Translations under genes and position numbers: made by a program
Notes under the pieces: model-generated
Told to the model about the DNA's origin: nothing
The model's input: only the letters and a program-made list of their open reading frames with translations
The model's database searches: none
Source: Mastigias papua
Lineage: Eukaryota > Cnidaria > Scyphozoa > Rhizostomeae > Mastigiidae
Direction of reading: 5' to 3'
Length of the DNA: 64,000 bases
Assembly: GCA_964019165.1 (NCBI GenBank)
Contig: OZ025268.1
Span: 19,442,784 to 19,506,783, forward strand
Shown: positions 44,901 through 55,847 of the stretch, piece after piece
Layout: every line of letters starts with the position of its first letter
Position numbering within the stretch: the first letter of the stretch is position 1

Positions 44901-47900
44901 AGAGATAGCATTGCATCTTTACAGCAGAACTAACACGTTGACAAATCCGGCACATGATACGACAAATCAGGTTACGATAAAATAAGTCACCATAAAATCA
45001 AGTTACGATAAAAAACGTTTCAACTCATTCGTCAGTTATCTTTATCTGGGGAGGGAAAAGCTTAAAGGGTAAAGAAGCAACTTACCATCCAAAAAGCAGC
45101 CAGTTTTTACTAGAATTCTTCTTAGTTTACGCTTACACGATCGGGATATAGACAGGATCATGTATGATGGGTCCAGTTCTAGCATGGATGGGCCTTGTGT
45201 TTACACGGTGCTCTAGATCACATATAATTCTGTCTCTGATTATTGTCGCATGCGTACTATAGTCCTGCATGGCATCAACAATGCATTGTCGTCAAACAAT
45301 ACCAGTATCAGGTCGAATCTTAAAGCCTTGACCAAACGCTCTCGAAAGTTCGCTCGACAACGCTCTCGACAGTTCGCTCGACAACGCTCTACATATTTGT
45401 CGAGTGAAATGTAGAGGGTACTTTGTCACCTTGTATAGAGCTGTAGAACGTAATCGAGCGTTGTCGAGCCAAATTTAATCAAGGTCCAAATTGACGACCA
45501 GAGGTGCTTGACATTTGTATTTTTTGAGGTGTTATCAAGTGTTGTCGAGCACGTTTGGCCAGGTTCTCGACTTTACGCTTGAAAATTCAGAGTCTATGCA
45601 TGCGCAGAGGACGGAAAAGTAAAATTCAAGGGAAAGTTGAGAGCATCTGGCTACCCTCCACTCGACAATGGTCGACATCACTGGATATTTGTCGAGGATT
45701 GTCGAGTGAAAAGTCGAGAGAGTTTGGCCAGGGCCTAATGGTGATAAGATGCAAAAGTAGATAGGATTTAACCTGACTCTATTCTGAAAGAGGTTCAGAA
45801 GTAAGTCGAATAGCAGATCAGAAGTGGATCGGATTCATGAGGTTTCGTGTGAACACAAGGTCTACCTGCACCAAACGCAGACCAGAATCAGGGTAGATCT
45901 GACCTAGTCTAGGTCGCGTAGACGGAGACTTAGAGATATCTACGAAAGGATTCCGAACAGTAAACAGAAAAAGCCTAGCTCAATTTATAAGGAATGGAAT
46001 CACGATCTCGATCAGAAATAAATCTGCGATGATACACGCTTTTCCATGAGACTATAGTCCATAAGAATATCAAGGCTCAAATTCTCTGAATTTTAAGAAT
46101 AATTTAAGAATAATACAAGGCACAAGCTTCATCAAGGTTTAGAATCTTTGCTGAATTTAGCTTTTTTAGATAACCAAACAAGAGTGAGCTTCACCTATCC
46201 TGTTTGGAACTCGTTACACTATGATGCGACTTAACGACTCTTCAGGGTGTGTCAGTTACACATCTTTTATTATAAGAATATAGTCTATACGAGAATTAAT
46301 ACTCAAAATCGATAAAATTTACGAATAACTTTAAAATGCTCTTAGGCTCAAAATAAAAAAACTTGAGAATGTTGAAGGTCAGTGACAAATTAGATATTCT
46401 TATAAAAAGGTGTATATATTCAAGTTACGGGCTCCCTTTGAATACACGGGCTCCTTTTGAATACACGGGCTCCCTTTGAGTGTTTGGTAAATCGTAGTTA
46501 TCTTGGCCCCAGTTGATAATGTTTGTTGCATTTTGTAACGATTTTACGTCACGTGATGGTCAATTACACCGGTCTACAAGATTTTTGGGGACTTGCTGTT
46601 GGGAGTGATTATAGGGGTTTTCAAATGTGCTGATTCCATAAATGAACTTATTTTTTGAGTAAATGGTCTAGTTTAGCTGTTACATAACTTGCTCATTTTG
46701 CTCATTAGATAGCTTTTCAACAAAATTCCGAATTGTATTTTTATCCTTTAAATCAATTTTTGTTTCTATAAATGTTCTGAATGCGTCACGAAAGGCCTCC
46801 TTACCAGCTTTGAAAACCTTTATGTCATTTGCATTGATAAAATAAAATTTTTAGAAATCATATATATATATGTAAAGTACTTGGCGAATATACAAAAAAT
46901 TCAATTTGATGTGGCAGCAAATGGCTTCATTAGAAAACTGTTTCTTTGGTCATAACTTGCTATTTTTGTTCTCAGATTGTGATTAAGGTATTCAAGTATT
47001 AGGCAAGTCTGATATTATGGCTGAAAAAAGAAGAAAATGTGATAACAACCCAGATGTGTTCTGTTATATCTGTGGAAAGTACACATTGCAACACAGTCAT
47101 GTGAAAATTGCAGAATTTATCGAGAAGGCTTATTACGCCTACTTTGGCGTAAAGCTTGGAGACCAAAATAAACCTTGGGCTCCTCATGTGGCTTGCAAGC
47201 CTTGTGTTGAGCATCTAAGAGAGTGGTCAAATGGAAAAAGAAAAACTGGATTAGTGTTTGGTATTCCTATGGCATGGAGAGAGCCCTCAAACCATCAACC
47301 TTGTGAACACTTTCCAAGGTAGAATATCCTAGCGTACCATCGGCTACTAGACCTGTTTCCCATTCCAATGATCTTCCTGTGCCAATTTTTCAAGGTTTTG
47401 AGGATCCAAACAATGAAGTCGGCAGTGTTATATCGTAAAATGAAAGTTTTTATCGTAAAATGAATGTGAAAGATGCAGCCTATCCAACAGCCGTTATTGC
47501 AATTGTTTGGTGTTTTATACTACTGCTAAATTCTTTGACATTTTGAAAAGCCTAATGCGGAGAGTTGTTTATGTACATATTATCATACTTTTGCATATTT
47601 TTAAAGTCATCATAATGATTAAAATAATATTTTGAAATAGTTGTATCGAAATATACAGTAATTCGCATTTACAATGCTAATACTAAAAAATTACAAAATG
47701 CTATAATTTTGAAAGCCAAATTGCACAAAAACTAGACCATATAGAAAAAATATAATTTCATTTTTGGAGTCAGCACCCTTAAATTATCCTAAAAACACTT
47801 TGTTTCCTTAATCCCCACGATCTTCATTTTTAATTGTAAAGCTGTGTTATTCATAGTTGATGGGGAGTATGGTTCATGGTCAGAGTTCAGTGAATGCTCA

Positions 47901-50842
47901 AAATCTTGTGGTGGAGGTATTCAACAACGGACTCGCAAATGCGACAGTCCTCCTGCAGAACACGGTGGCAAGCCATGCTCTGGCCCGTCGTCAGAGACAA
48001 GAAATTGCAGCAACCAAGAATGTCCAGGTATGTTCTCGGCATTTATCAATCTCTTTCGATTGAAAGGAAACGTCATATTTTGATAAAGGCATTGAACAAA
48101 CGAAACCATAAGATGAATATAATTATAAAATGTTAAATATTTTCCTCAGATCCACGAATGACTAGTTCCTCACAAAAAAGTCATCCCCACATGGTGAGAA
48201 TTTTGTGAGTTAACATGTGTCTTGTATCCTTTTGCTCAGCAAAATTTTCACCATGTGAGGTGGTCTTAACGCTCCCCCTTAAGAGCCAGCTAGCATCTAT
48301 AACTGCTAAAAATGATTACCACTTACCATTGCTGCAACTTTTCTATGTCAGTGGATGGTGGATATGGTGCTTGGGGTCCATATGAATCCTGTTCAAAGTC
48401 TTGCGGTGGAGGAGTTCAAGAAAGGAGTCGTGAATGCAGCAACCCTGCTCCTTCAAACGGTGGTAAACCTTGCTCTGGTCCATCATCAGAGACGAGAAGC
48501 TGCAACACCGAGAAATGTCCAGGTAATGTTTATTCCACTTCGATATACCAATAAGTACATCAACTTTTATCGTCACCAATTGAACAATCTGAAAACCTGT
48601 AAAATGAAAGAATATCTCATGAGTGTAGTAAAAACCTACGCATAGGAACTTTAATTTGTTGAAAACCTACAGGTTGAAATTGCATATTTTATTTTTAGTC
48701 ACTTAGAATCTTTACAGCCTGATACTCTAACAAAGATGCGCGAGTAACCAAGTGGTTAGAGCGCATGACTGCTAAGGGGAATATCGATGGCTCAAGCCGC
48801 GCCCTCAGATCATAGTTGGGATACTCGCTCACTGTCCACCCTCTGGCAAATAGGTATCTGGTGGCAGCACTGGGGAAGTTAAAGGCTGGAGGAAATCAAC
48901 TGGCCACCCTACCTCGCTATGCCGGCGAGTCAAGATATGTGTCCTCTTTAACAGGCACCCCCCAACGAAATGAATTAAGTCTACTGCCCAATACACCTGT
49001 TTGATGAATGCTCCAAAATACTACGTGGATAACTGTGATACGCAGGATCAGATCAGAAGGAACAAAATTAGAGCTAAGAGCCTTCACCCTGATTGCTCGA
49101 ACTACCTTTTCGCATTTGAACACAAACGTAAAATAGCCATGCTTCTGTTTGAAGATTAGATTCGTTATGTTGTGCTAGAAGAGTGAGTTTTATCCATCTA
49201 TAAGTCATTACTCGCTGATAAGTTAAAGATTCATTCATCATTCCATATTCCTTTGCGATCAGGGGAGACTTAATTGTTGCTTGAAATTACTTTGCCATCA
49301 AGAACATTTTCTTCTATTGCAAGGCGTACATGGTGCTTGGGGCCCCTATGGGCCATGTTCAAAATCCTGTGGAGGTGGAGTCCAAGAGCGGAATCGAAAT
49401 TGTACCAACATTGACAGTTCATGCCCTGGCCCATCATCAGAAACAAGAGCCTGCAATACCCAGAAATGCCCAGGTACGTGTTACTGTCCCCAAACTTTTG
49501 TTTTATGCATTCGTATCCACCAGGCAGCCACAATGGAGTTATATACTGCATAACTGATATGGAAGTGAACGTATGTGAGCAAAGCAGGGATGTATTGCAA
49601 AGCAAATGACTAAGACAGGGGTGTCAAACTCATTTTCACTGAGGGCCACATCAGCAGTATGGTTGGCCTCAAAGGGCTAGATGAATTGAGCCTACACAAT
49701 ATTATTTTGCTAGATAGCTGCTTCTCTGTTTATTAAGTATTCAAGTCAATGACACAATCAGAATCACATACGAGCTCTCGCGGGCCACATAAAATGACCA
49801 GGTGGGCCACATTTGGCCCGCGGGCCTTGAGTTTGACTCATGTGGACTAAGAGATGTCGAGACCTTGCGTGCGATTTGATAGGACCATGACTGCCAGGCA
49901 GGATACATCCGATCCTAATTAACATATTATAGCGAGGTCCGAGTAATAGGAGTTCGTAAATCTTAACCAGGAACAGGATGAACATTCCTGGAATTTCATA
50001 CAATTCTGCGAAATTATGACATTGTCCCTATCACGTCCTTAGCAAAAGTAAAACTACACAATGCATTACTTTCACTCTTCACTAATTGACAGACTCACTA
50101 GAAAACACTCCAGTTTCAAACAATATGGAGTTCACCTCCTCGCTACAAAATATCCTTTATAAGTTGTAGCAAAAGTGTAGTATCTCTTGTAAGTCCCAAC
50201 TAAGCTGTACTGTGTACATCTTTGTCCTCAAAGAACTGAATGAACTTGCTTTGTGGATAGGAAGCATAAGTAATATTGATTTAACAAGTAACTCATAAGG
50301 GACAAGTTTGCGTTTCATTCACCATAGTCAAATTCATCATGTGAATATTTCCAGTTGATGGAGGTTACTCAAGTTGGTCGTCATATTCATCGTGCAGCAA
50401 ATCCTGTGGAGGAGGTACAAAAACACGCAGAAGATACTGCAACAACCCCTCTCCAAAACACGGAGGCAAGAGCTGTGGCCGATTAGGTGCCTCGTCTCAA
50501 ACAGCAAGGTGCAATACACATGTATGCATGTCCAGAGAGTACTTCAGAAGAAGTTGCGAATGGAGAAGCATCTATATACGTTGTCCAGACAAATCCCGAC
50601 TAACCATCACATACGCCCTTTATGGTAGGAAAACGAAGGCGCATTGTAGACGAAAGCGCAGATGGGGATGGAGATGGAGGAGACTGAACACAAATTGTAA
50701 AGCTGCCAGTTCATACTCAAAGGTTAGCAGACTTTGTGACGGAAAGAAGTCCTGCCGTGTCTATGCGAAGAACAGCGTGTTTGGAGATCCATGTCGTGGA
50801 ACGTTCAAATACTTGGAAATTAAATACAGATGTAAGGGATAA
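38992..50842 (+). CDS. Gene 3: secreted TSR x5 plus rhamnose-binding lectin protein (rhamnospondin-like)
   Basis: Eight coding exons: 38992-39052, 40513-40648, 43309-43565, 44269-44451, 47857-48027, 48352-48522, 49324-49473 and 50355-50842, joining to 538 codons plus TAA. The signal peptide is [20 protein letters not shown]. Exons 2 and 3 encode the shared cysteine module ([30 protein letters not shown]). Exons 4 to 7 each encode one TSR, all phase 1-1, so any of them can be skipped or duplicated without a frameshift. Exon 7 is 21 nt shorter than its neighbours. Exon 8 encodes the fifth TSR and the lectin (YGR about 466-468, then FGDPC and KYLEIKYRC). The lectin carries a basic, Trp-rich insert at residues 475-486 (50648-50683) not found in genes 1 and 2. 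Exons 6 and 7 have no counterpart in those genes. Introns hold a TIR element, a SINE, a hAT relic and a transposon ORF. Confidence 0.92.
39408..40452. mobile_element. TIR element with CCGTATTTCTCCGCCTATA ends
   Basis: Left end CCGTATTTCTCCGCCTATAC, right end (inverse) CTGTATGTCTCCGCCTATAA, with TA on both sides. Internal copies of GGGGGGGGGCTTAT occur near 39478 and 39897. The middle includes the AAGGAACTT-rich stretch also found in copies A and C. About 1.05 kb, in intron 1 of gene 3, ending 60 bp before exon 2. No transposase is visible. Confidence 0.7.
40895..41700 (+). pseudogene. hAT-like transposase remains, split by a SINE
   Basis: After the SINE at 41128-41368 the frame reads [20 protein letters not shown] then [16 protein letters not shown], like the C-terminal dimerisation region of hAT transposases (VERxFSxxKxxxxxxRNRLxxExLxxLxxI). 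The frame before the SINE (40899-41096) has no assigned domain but may be part of the same ORF. It lies in intron 2 of gene 3. Confidence 0.5.
41128..41368 (+). mobile_element. SINE with tRNA-like head, 5S-like segment and Deu-like core
   Basis: GTGAGTGGCCAAGCGGTT resembles a tRNA A-box. GAAGTTAAGC and ACTGGATGGGCGAC resemble the internal control region of 5S rRNA (GAAGCTAAGC, ACTTGGATGGGAGAC). CCTTCGGAAGGGACGTTAAA then GGGTCCC resembles the Deu core of SINE3/AmnSINE elements. It ends AGTAAACAACAACG. A second copy lies inverted at 60911-61154. Confidence 0.75.
42363..43196. mobile_element. TIR element with CCGTAAATCCTCGAATAAGC ends
   Basis: 834 bp. The left end CCGTAAATCCTCGAATAAGC and the right end are the same when inverted (GGGGGCTTATTCGAGGATTTACGG), with TA flanking on the left and CATA on the right. 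Internal copies of GGGGGCTTATT occur near 42417 and 42720. A further dispersed repeat (about 42790-43160, starting GGCATTTATATTGCGCC) sits inside. In intron 2 of gene 3, close to exon 3. Confidence 0.75.
45325..45735. mobile_element. MITE-like element rich in inverted TCGAGCGTTGTCGAG motifs
   Basis: Left end GCCTTGACCAAACGCTCTCG; the right end inverted reads GGCCCTGGCCAAACTCTCTC. The body repeats CTCGACAACGCTCTC and its inverse several times, so the strand can fold on itself. No coding capacity. In intron 4 of gene 3. Confidence 0.55.
46427..46480. repeat. Three tandem copies of a CGGGCTCCCTTTGAATACA unit
   Basis: Units of about 20 bases repeat three times with one or two changes. Confidence 0.75.
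47017..47440 (+). pseudogene. Transposon-associated cysteine-rich protein fragment
   Basis: The frame reads [20 protein letters not shown], then [20 protein letters not shown] and [11 protein letters not shown], ending at 47322. After a one-base shift it continues [21 protein letters not shown] recognise this as a multicopy invertebrate family linked to mobile elements, with C-x-x-C pairs. A stretch seems to be missing between [12 protein letters not shown] and the second part, so this copy is broken. It lies in intron 4 of gene 3. Confidence 0.55.
48736..48990 (+). mobile_element. tRNA-derived SINE (family shared with 11648-11808)
   Basis: It begins GCGCGAGTAACCAAGTGGTTAGAGCGC (A-box region), with a decayed B-box at GATGGCTCAAGCC. 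The body has GCTCACTGTCCACCCTCTGG and TATCTGGTGGCAGCACTGGG in common with the minus-strand copy. In intron 6 of gene 3. Confidence 0.72.
49616..49844. mobile_element. hAT-type MITE with exact 8-bp target duplication
   Basis: 229 bp. Left end CAGGGGTGTCAAACTC, right end (inverse) CACATGAGTCAAACTC, flanked by GACTAAGA at 49608-49615 and 49845-49852. Ends are imperfect but the target duplication is exact. In intron 7 of gene 3. Distinct from the element at 29939, though both begin CAGGGGT. Confidence 0.9.
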
Positions 50843-50952
50843 ATCAAGCACAACAGAACATTAAACTATTATTATCAATGCTACAATACATGATAAAACA
50901 TGACTCATAAAGAATATGTAGTTATAGATGTGGGTATATTTTATTATGCACG

Positions 50953-50971
50953 CCTTCAGCAAGACTGAAGT
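50953..50971 (+). promoter_or_regulatory. 3' UTR stem-loop of gene 3
   Basis: CCTTCAG-CAAGA-CTGAAGT starts 111 nt after the stop. The CAAGA loop is unchanged. The second pair has changed from T-A to C-G, a compensatory substitution, while the outermost pair is lost, leaving a 6-bp stem. Most of the surrounding 3' UTR has diverged from genes 1 and 2. Confidence 0.6.
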
Positions 50972-51002
50972 GACTCATACACAAAGAAGTTTATCCAATG
51001 CT

Positions 51003-51008
51003 AATAAA
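51003..51008 (+). terminator. Candidate polyadenylation signal of gene 3
   Basis: AATAAA lies about 160 nt after the stop and about 30 nt after the stem-loop. Genes 1 and 2 have only GATAAA at the comparable place. Confidence 0.45.
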
Positions 51009-54000
51009 TGCATTATATCTATAACAGGAAATGCTATTTGCTTCTACTTACCAGCCATAGCTTTTCATGCACGCATCTATCCTTTGAGTTTTGGCACAGC
51101 GTAAAGACCACCAACTTCAGCTTTTACTTGCTAGTAGACATTGAAATCAGATCCATTGAGGGCTGTTATGGACTCCAGGGCAAATGATAACACGAGGCCC
51201 CTGGTCGTGTCATTAGAAAATTTGTCAGTTATTGATGATCAGAAGTCATTTCGCAACTTCTGTGGGTCTCTTTTGGGCCCAGCTCAAGTTATCAGCTTGT
51301 AAAAAATACGCATACCCAGATTAAAATACCATCGCAAAAAGTCGAGCGCGAGACAAAAAGTACTGGATGGAAATCCATCTTTAGACAGATCACATGCTGT
51401 CTTACAGCAGCGAGAGTGAAGCTGTCGATACTTCTGATTCACAACCTAATTCACGATATCTTATATCCAAAATCGAGAGGGGGGACCCTTCAGCAAATGT
51501 TCATTTTCAAGGATCTTCATGGCAAGAAAACTCTTACATAGTGTTGATAGTGTAATAATCTAGTACGCATTGTGTAGGTATATCAGAAGATTGATAGCAA
51601 TGGCTTGATGTTTCGAAAATATTACAACATAAAATCTATAGCTATGGTCTCTGCTTACAACTATGCAAGATACAAGCCAATCCTATCCAGAAGGGTACGA
51701 CGCGTAACCTTTTCAAACCACGACGTTCTTGGCAATTTCAAGAGCGTTACATAAAGCCTGGTGCGCACAGGGAAGTTAGGTGTTTCGTACACAGAAACAT
51801 TTGTCATTGAAAAAGAGGCACGTTGGCAACTTTAGTGTGTCAAACACCATGCAAATTTATCGTCGAAACGAGCGCACGGGTGCGATTTTTGTGATTGAAG
51901 CATAAATGTTTCCGGCGTGCGTTTTGCTATACACGCATCATAGGTATCATGAAATGCCGTGCACAACACAGCATGGCGTGGTAGCAAAAGAGCTGAGGAG
52001 GAGCATTAATCGAACATCTCCCTTGTTGCTGTTGCTGTTTTGATTTCCTCCTTAGAAGCGATTTCAATTTCGGAGAAGTGTTTTGTCCAAGATATATTAA
52101 CGGACAAATAAATTACTTTTGAAACACTCAAACCTGATTCCAACACCTATAAAATAGGTTGCGCTGTTGCTGGCTGTGTTGATTATAGAGTACACAAAAC
52201 TGTGCCAACATTAACCATGAATTCGCAATAGGAAAATGTTGCATCAGCATGTCATCCTAAGGTTGTTTGTTTGGAAAAGGAAGTGAAATTCTTGATATAG
52301 ACTTTACTCACTATGGAAATGGATGATGTGCGTGACGAGTAGCGGATGCAAAACAAACAATGATCTTATATTGGAATTTATGCAAACAAGATCAATTAAT
52401 CGCTAAAGGAAACAAACACATCACAAGGCAAGATCAAAACTAAGCTAGAGATTGAGACGCAGGGAAATCCCTCTCCTGTCACCATCGTTAATGCGAAAGG
52501 AAATAGGTTTGCGCACAAAAACAAGATGAAAAAGAACTGTGATAGTACGATCATGCTTAACAGAAATCGCAACCAGTGTGGCAGTAAACAGCACGATGGG
52601 CATATACGAGGCAGGAAATGGCATGGTAGGTATGAAGTGCCGGAAGTCAGATACTGAATCTAAGCTTCTCAACTGAGAGCCAAAAGCAAAGTTATATATA
52701 CGTAAGAAACGAAAAAGGAAGAGAATTGGTGCGAAACAAACCATGGTGACGATTAGAAAAAAAAGAGGAGGGCGGGTAACTTACTTTAGTCTAAAATACG
52801 TTGGCAAAAAGGAAATGAATACTTGCGACTGAAACATAACCCCCTCCCGGCCTAATTGCTACTGTTTCAACTTAAACCTACAAAATAATATCGCTATATT
52901 GTTGAATGGGGGCGGCTGAATGATGTCCGGTATCAATCCGCCAACTTCCATAACTATTTGTCAGAGAAAGAAACTGCAAATGCTTGGAAATCGATCTATA
53001 AAGCATTGATCAAAACCCTTCAATATAGTTCCAATTAATGCCACCTTCGCACGGCACAAATGCACCAACTCAATGATACAATATTACAAAGTACAAAAGG
53101 CGCCAAAAGACCTGGAATACTTTGTACCTTTCTATATTATTCAGTAAGCTTTCATTCCCCTCCTCTCTTAAACAAGTTTGTTTTTGGACCAATTAATGGA
53201 AAAATTTCACGTGTGCAACAACACCAAATGTCTCGTGGACGAAACAACATTGTTCCAGGGGGGGTTGGGGATGGGGGTGCATGTCAAGCATAAGGATGAA
53301 CAAGTTGAGAGGACTTTGGTTTTCAATCACTTTGTGTAGATGATGCAAGAACTTTTAGGAAGTACAAGTTTTTGCATAAGAAAGTTTTCTCGCCCAGTGC
53401 TGAAAATTTCTTAGCATCTTCATGATTTCAGCACCGAAACTTCCTCAAGACTTTCTTAGCAAAACGACCCCAGTTTGTGCAATACTGCAGTGTCGTAATG
53501 TCAGACAGACACTACACAAACATAACTTGAAATACAATAAATTATTACAGGGAACCTATTCAAATTAATCAAAAGAAGCGTTTGATTGCGTGAAAATTAA
53601 CTCATCAACTCTCTTTGGTCTTAAAAATCCAGTAATGGACTTTCTTGAATTTTTGAGCAGCTGAGCACTGCTTTGTCATAGAGCATTTTCTTTTACGATA
53701 TGTGAGTATTGTAGCTAGGGTAACAACGCTGTAAAAGAACTTGCAATGCAATACAATGCAACGCAATGCTATTCTGGAAGTCAGAAAAGCTTATTTAAAC
53801 CTCATACTTAAAGAAGTGTAGGTCACCTTTCAGAAATAATACAAGGAGCAAAAGAAAATAATTAAAAAAATTGCTGCTATTTGTTAACTATCAAAGCACA
53901 ACCTTGAAGATGCCGCTGGTCTTTGACAACTGAACAAGGAATTAATTTAAAATTGACTCAGATGCTTGGAGAAACAAACAAAACATTGTAAGTTGGAAAT

Positions 54001-54252
54001 CAATGAGCGCATTGAAATAATACAGAAGGAAAAGAACAACACATTATACCAAGGTAAGGCATAAATAACAGCGCCGAACAGAGCATTTCACTAGATCGTA
54101 AAGAGTTTGGAAACGTTAAGATACTAGAGTCTGGAAGGTAAGAAAAAAAGAGGTAGTAATGATCTTATGGCACACTTCTTACATTTCTTGTCACGTTAGT
54201 GTTGCCATTAACTTAAACGTTACATATATAAATAAATAAATAAATAAATAAA

Positions 54253-54255
<3 letters not shown>

Positions 54256-54294
<39 letters not shown>
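54256..54294. repeat. (AAAT)n followed by (TA)n
   Basis: AAAT units at 54230-54252 precede a TA run. Confidence 0.9.
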
Positions 54295-54299
<5 letters not shown>

Positions 54300-55107
54300 A
54301 TATTTATATATTAATACTTCGGTTTTCCATACACAAATATATATTACACATCTGGTTTGGTTTGCTAAATCTATTGAAGCAATCGGACAAGAACGGTATA
54401 GCATCATGATCACAATTCTCTCTATTGAAACAAAAAAAAGAGTCAGAAACAATACCTTTTACTATTGATTATCTATCTGATTCGCGGCAGCTTTCCCCAA
54501 AAGGGCTCTGCAGCTCCTCCCAAAAGGTTACAATACTAATAAACAAAAGCACTATTTTTGCTTTGACATTTATTTATTTTAGTCTTTTTGTCTTTTCATT
54601 TGTTTCAAGATTGCATTTGTCTATAAGATTATTTAAGTTGTATTCTTTTCCATCCGATTTGATTTATATAACTGTAGTAATATTTAGCACGGCCCACTGT
54701 GAATCAATCTTAGATTGACGTGGCTTTCGTGCCAAAAGAATTCAAAATCAAATCAAATCAACAACTGACCAAATATCTTGAAAAAGCTTCGTGCCTTCAT
54801 TTTCTGTGTTTGATTAACTAATTATGGTAGTAAAACAAAGGAATCTATATTGCTTGCTATATTAATTATCTAACCCTTGGCCATATCTGTTATGGCATAC
54901 TTTCACAGTATTGTATTCACTAAGTTCTTACTTCATTTTTCATTTTAAAATATTTATACAGGTTATAAGTTTCATATAACATATGTTTTTCAAACCGACC
55001 TGCTTAAAAGGAAGCGCTAATACTAAAGACAAAAGAAATTAATATACCTAATTTACAACATAATATAATACAAAATCTATAAAAAAGAAAGTAGAAATGA
55101 AATTAAG

Positions 55108-55650
55108 GCTATAGCCCTTTCGATAGTTGTTTTTTGAAAATTTTCAGGGAGGGTGCCGATTTAGTTTCTCTTTCTTAACTGTTCCAGAGCTTTGCACTGC
55201 GAAAAGAAAACGCCTTTTGGCCATTGATCGTTCTCAGTAACGGTACCCTAACATCAGTATCTGACGAGCGCAGAAACCATTCTCTGTCATCTGAACATTT
55301 TATGAATAATGTTCTCAAATAGTCAGGGGCAAGTGAATTCAGAGACTTGTAAATCAGCGTTGCGGTCTCTTTTTTTTACAACTGTACTGATAGTTGACCA
55401 ACCAAGTTTCTGAATTAGCGGAGCAGCAGAGGCATCATATGGGCTATTTGCTACAATTCTTGCTGCTCTATTTTGGATTTTTTGTAAAGCGATAATTCTG
55501 GATTCACTACCGCAGCCCCAGACGGAGCAACAGTAACTCAAATGAGGCTCAACAATTCCTCTAAACATTCTGTTGAGGACATCAGATGAAAGATATTTTT
55601 TAGCATACTGTTTTATAACATATCATATTCTGTTATAACATTTAACATAT
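55108..55650 (-). mobile_element. LINE 3' end (C-terminal reverse transcriptase region)
   Basis: The minus strand reads FRGIVEPHLSYCCSVWGCGS, then IIALQKIQNRAARIVANSPY, and in a shifted frame SSDTDVRVPLLRTINGQKAF and SFRSAKLWN. This is the typical tail of jockey/CR1-type LINEs. Frame breaks show it is inactive. Confidence 0.8.
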
Positions 55651-55847
55651 AGTTAATATTGTTATAACATTTTCTGCCAAGCATGTTATGCTGTGAAATG
55701 AAACGCGCTGTTGCCTTGCACGATTTTTCTATAAGAAAAAAAGAAAGCAGAGCCCGATCGCCGAAGTAGTTAGGAAATTTCAGTACTGGGTTTTTGAGAC
55801 CTGAGAAATTAGATAAGTTGATACACCATAATGATTGGATTAAGTCC

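Larger units (their letters stand above)
50972..55107. other. Intergenic region downstream of gene 3
   Basis: No gene is recognised. About 53330-53700 resembles 2390-2660 in copy A (CTTCATGATTTCAG, CTTTCTTAGC, ATAACTTGAAATAC, then CTTAAAAATCCAGT), a decayed dispersed repeat also glimpsed near 33700 and 56640. A (TA)n tract lies at 54256-54294. Confidence 0.4.
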
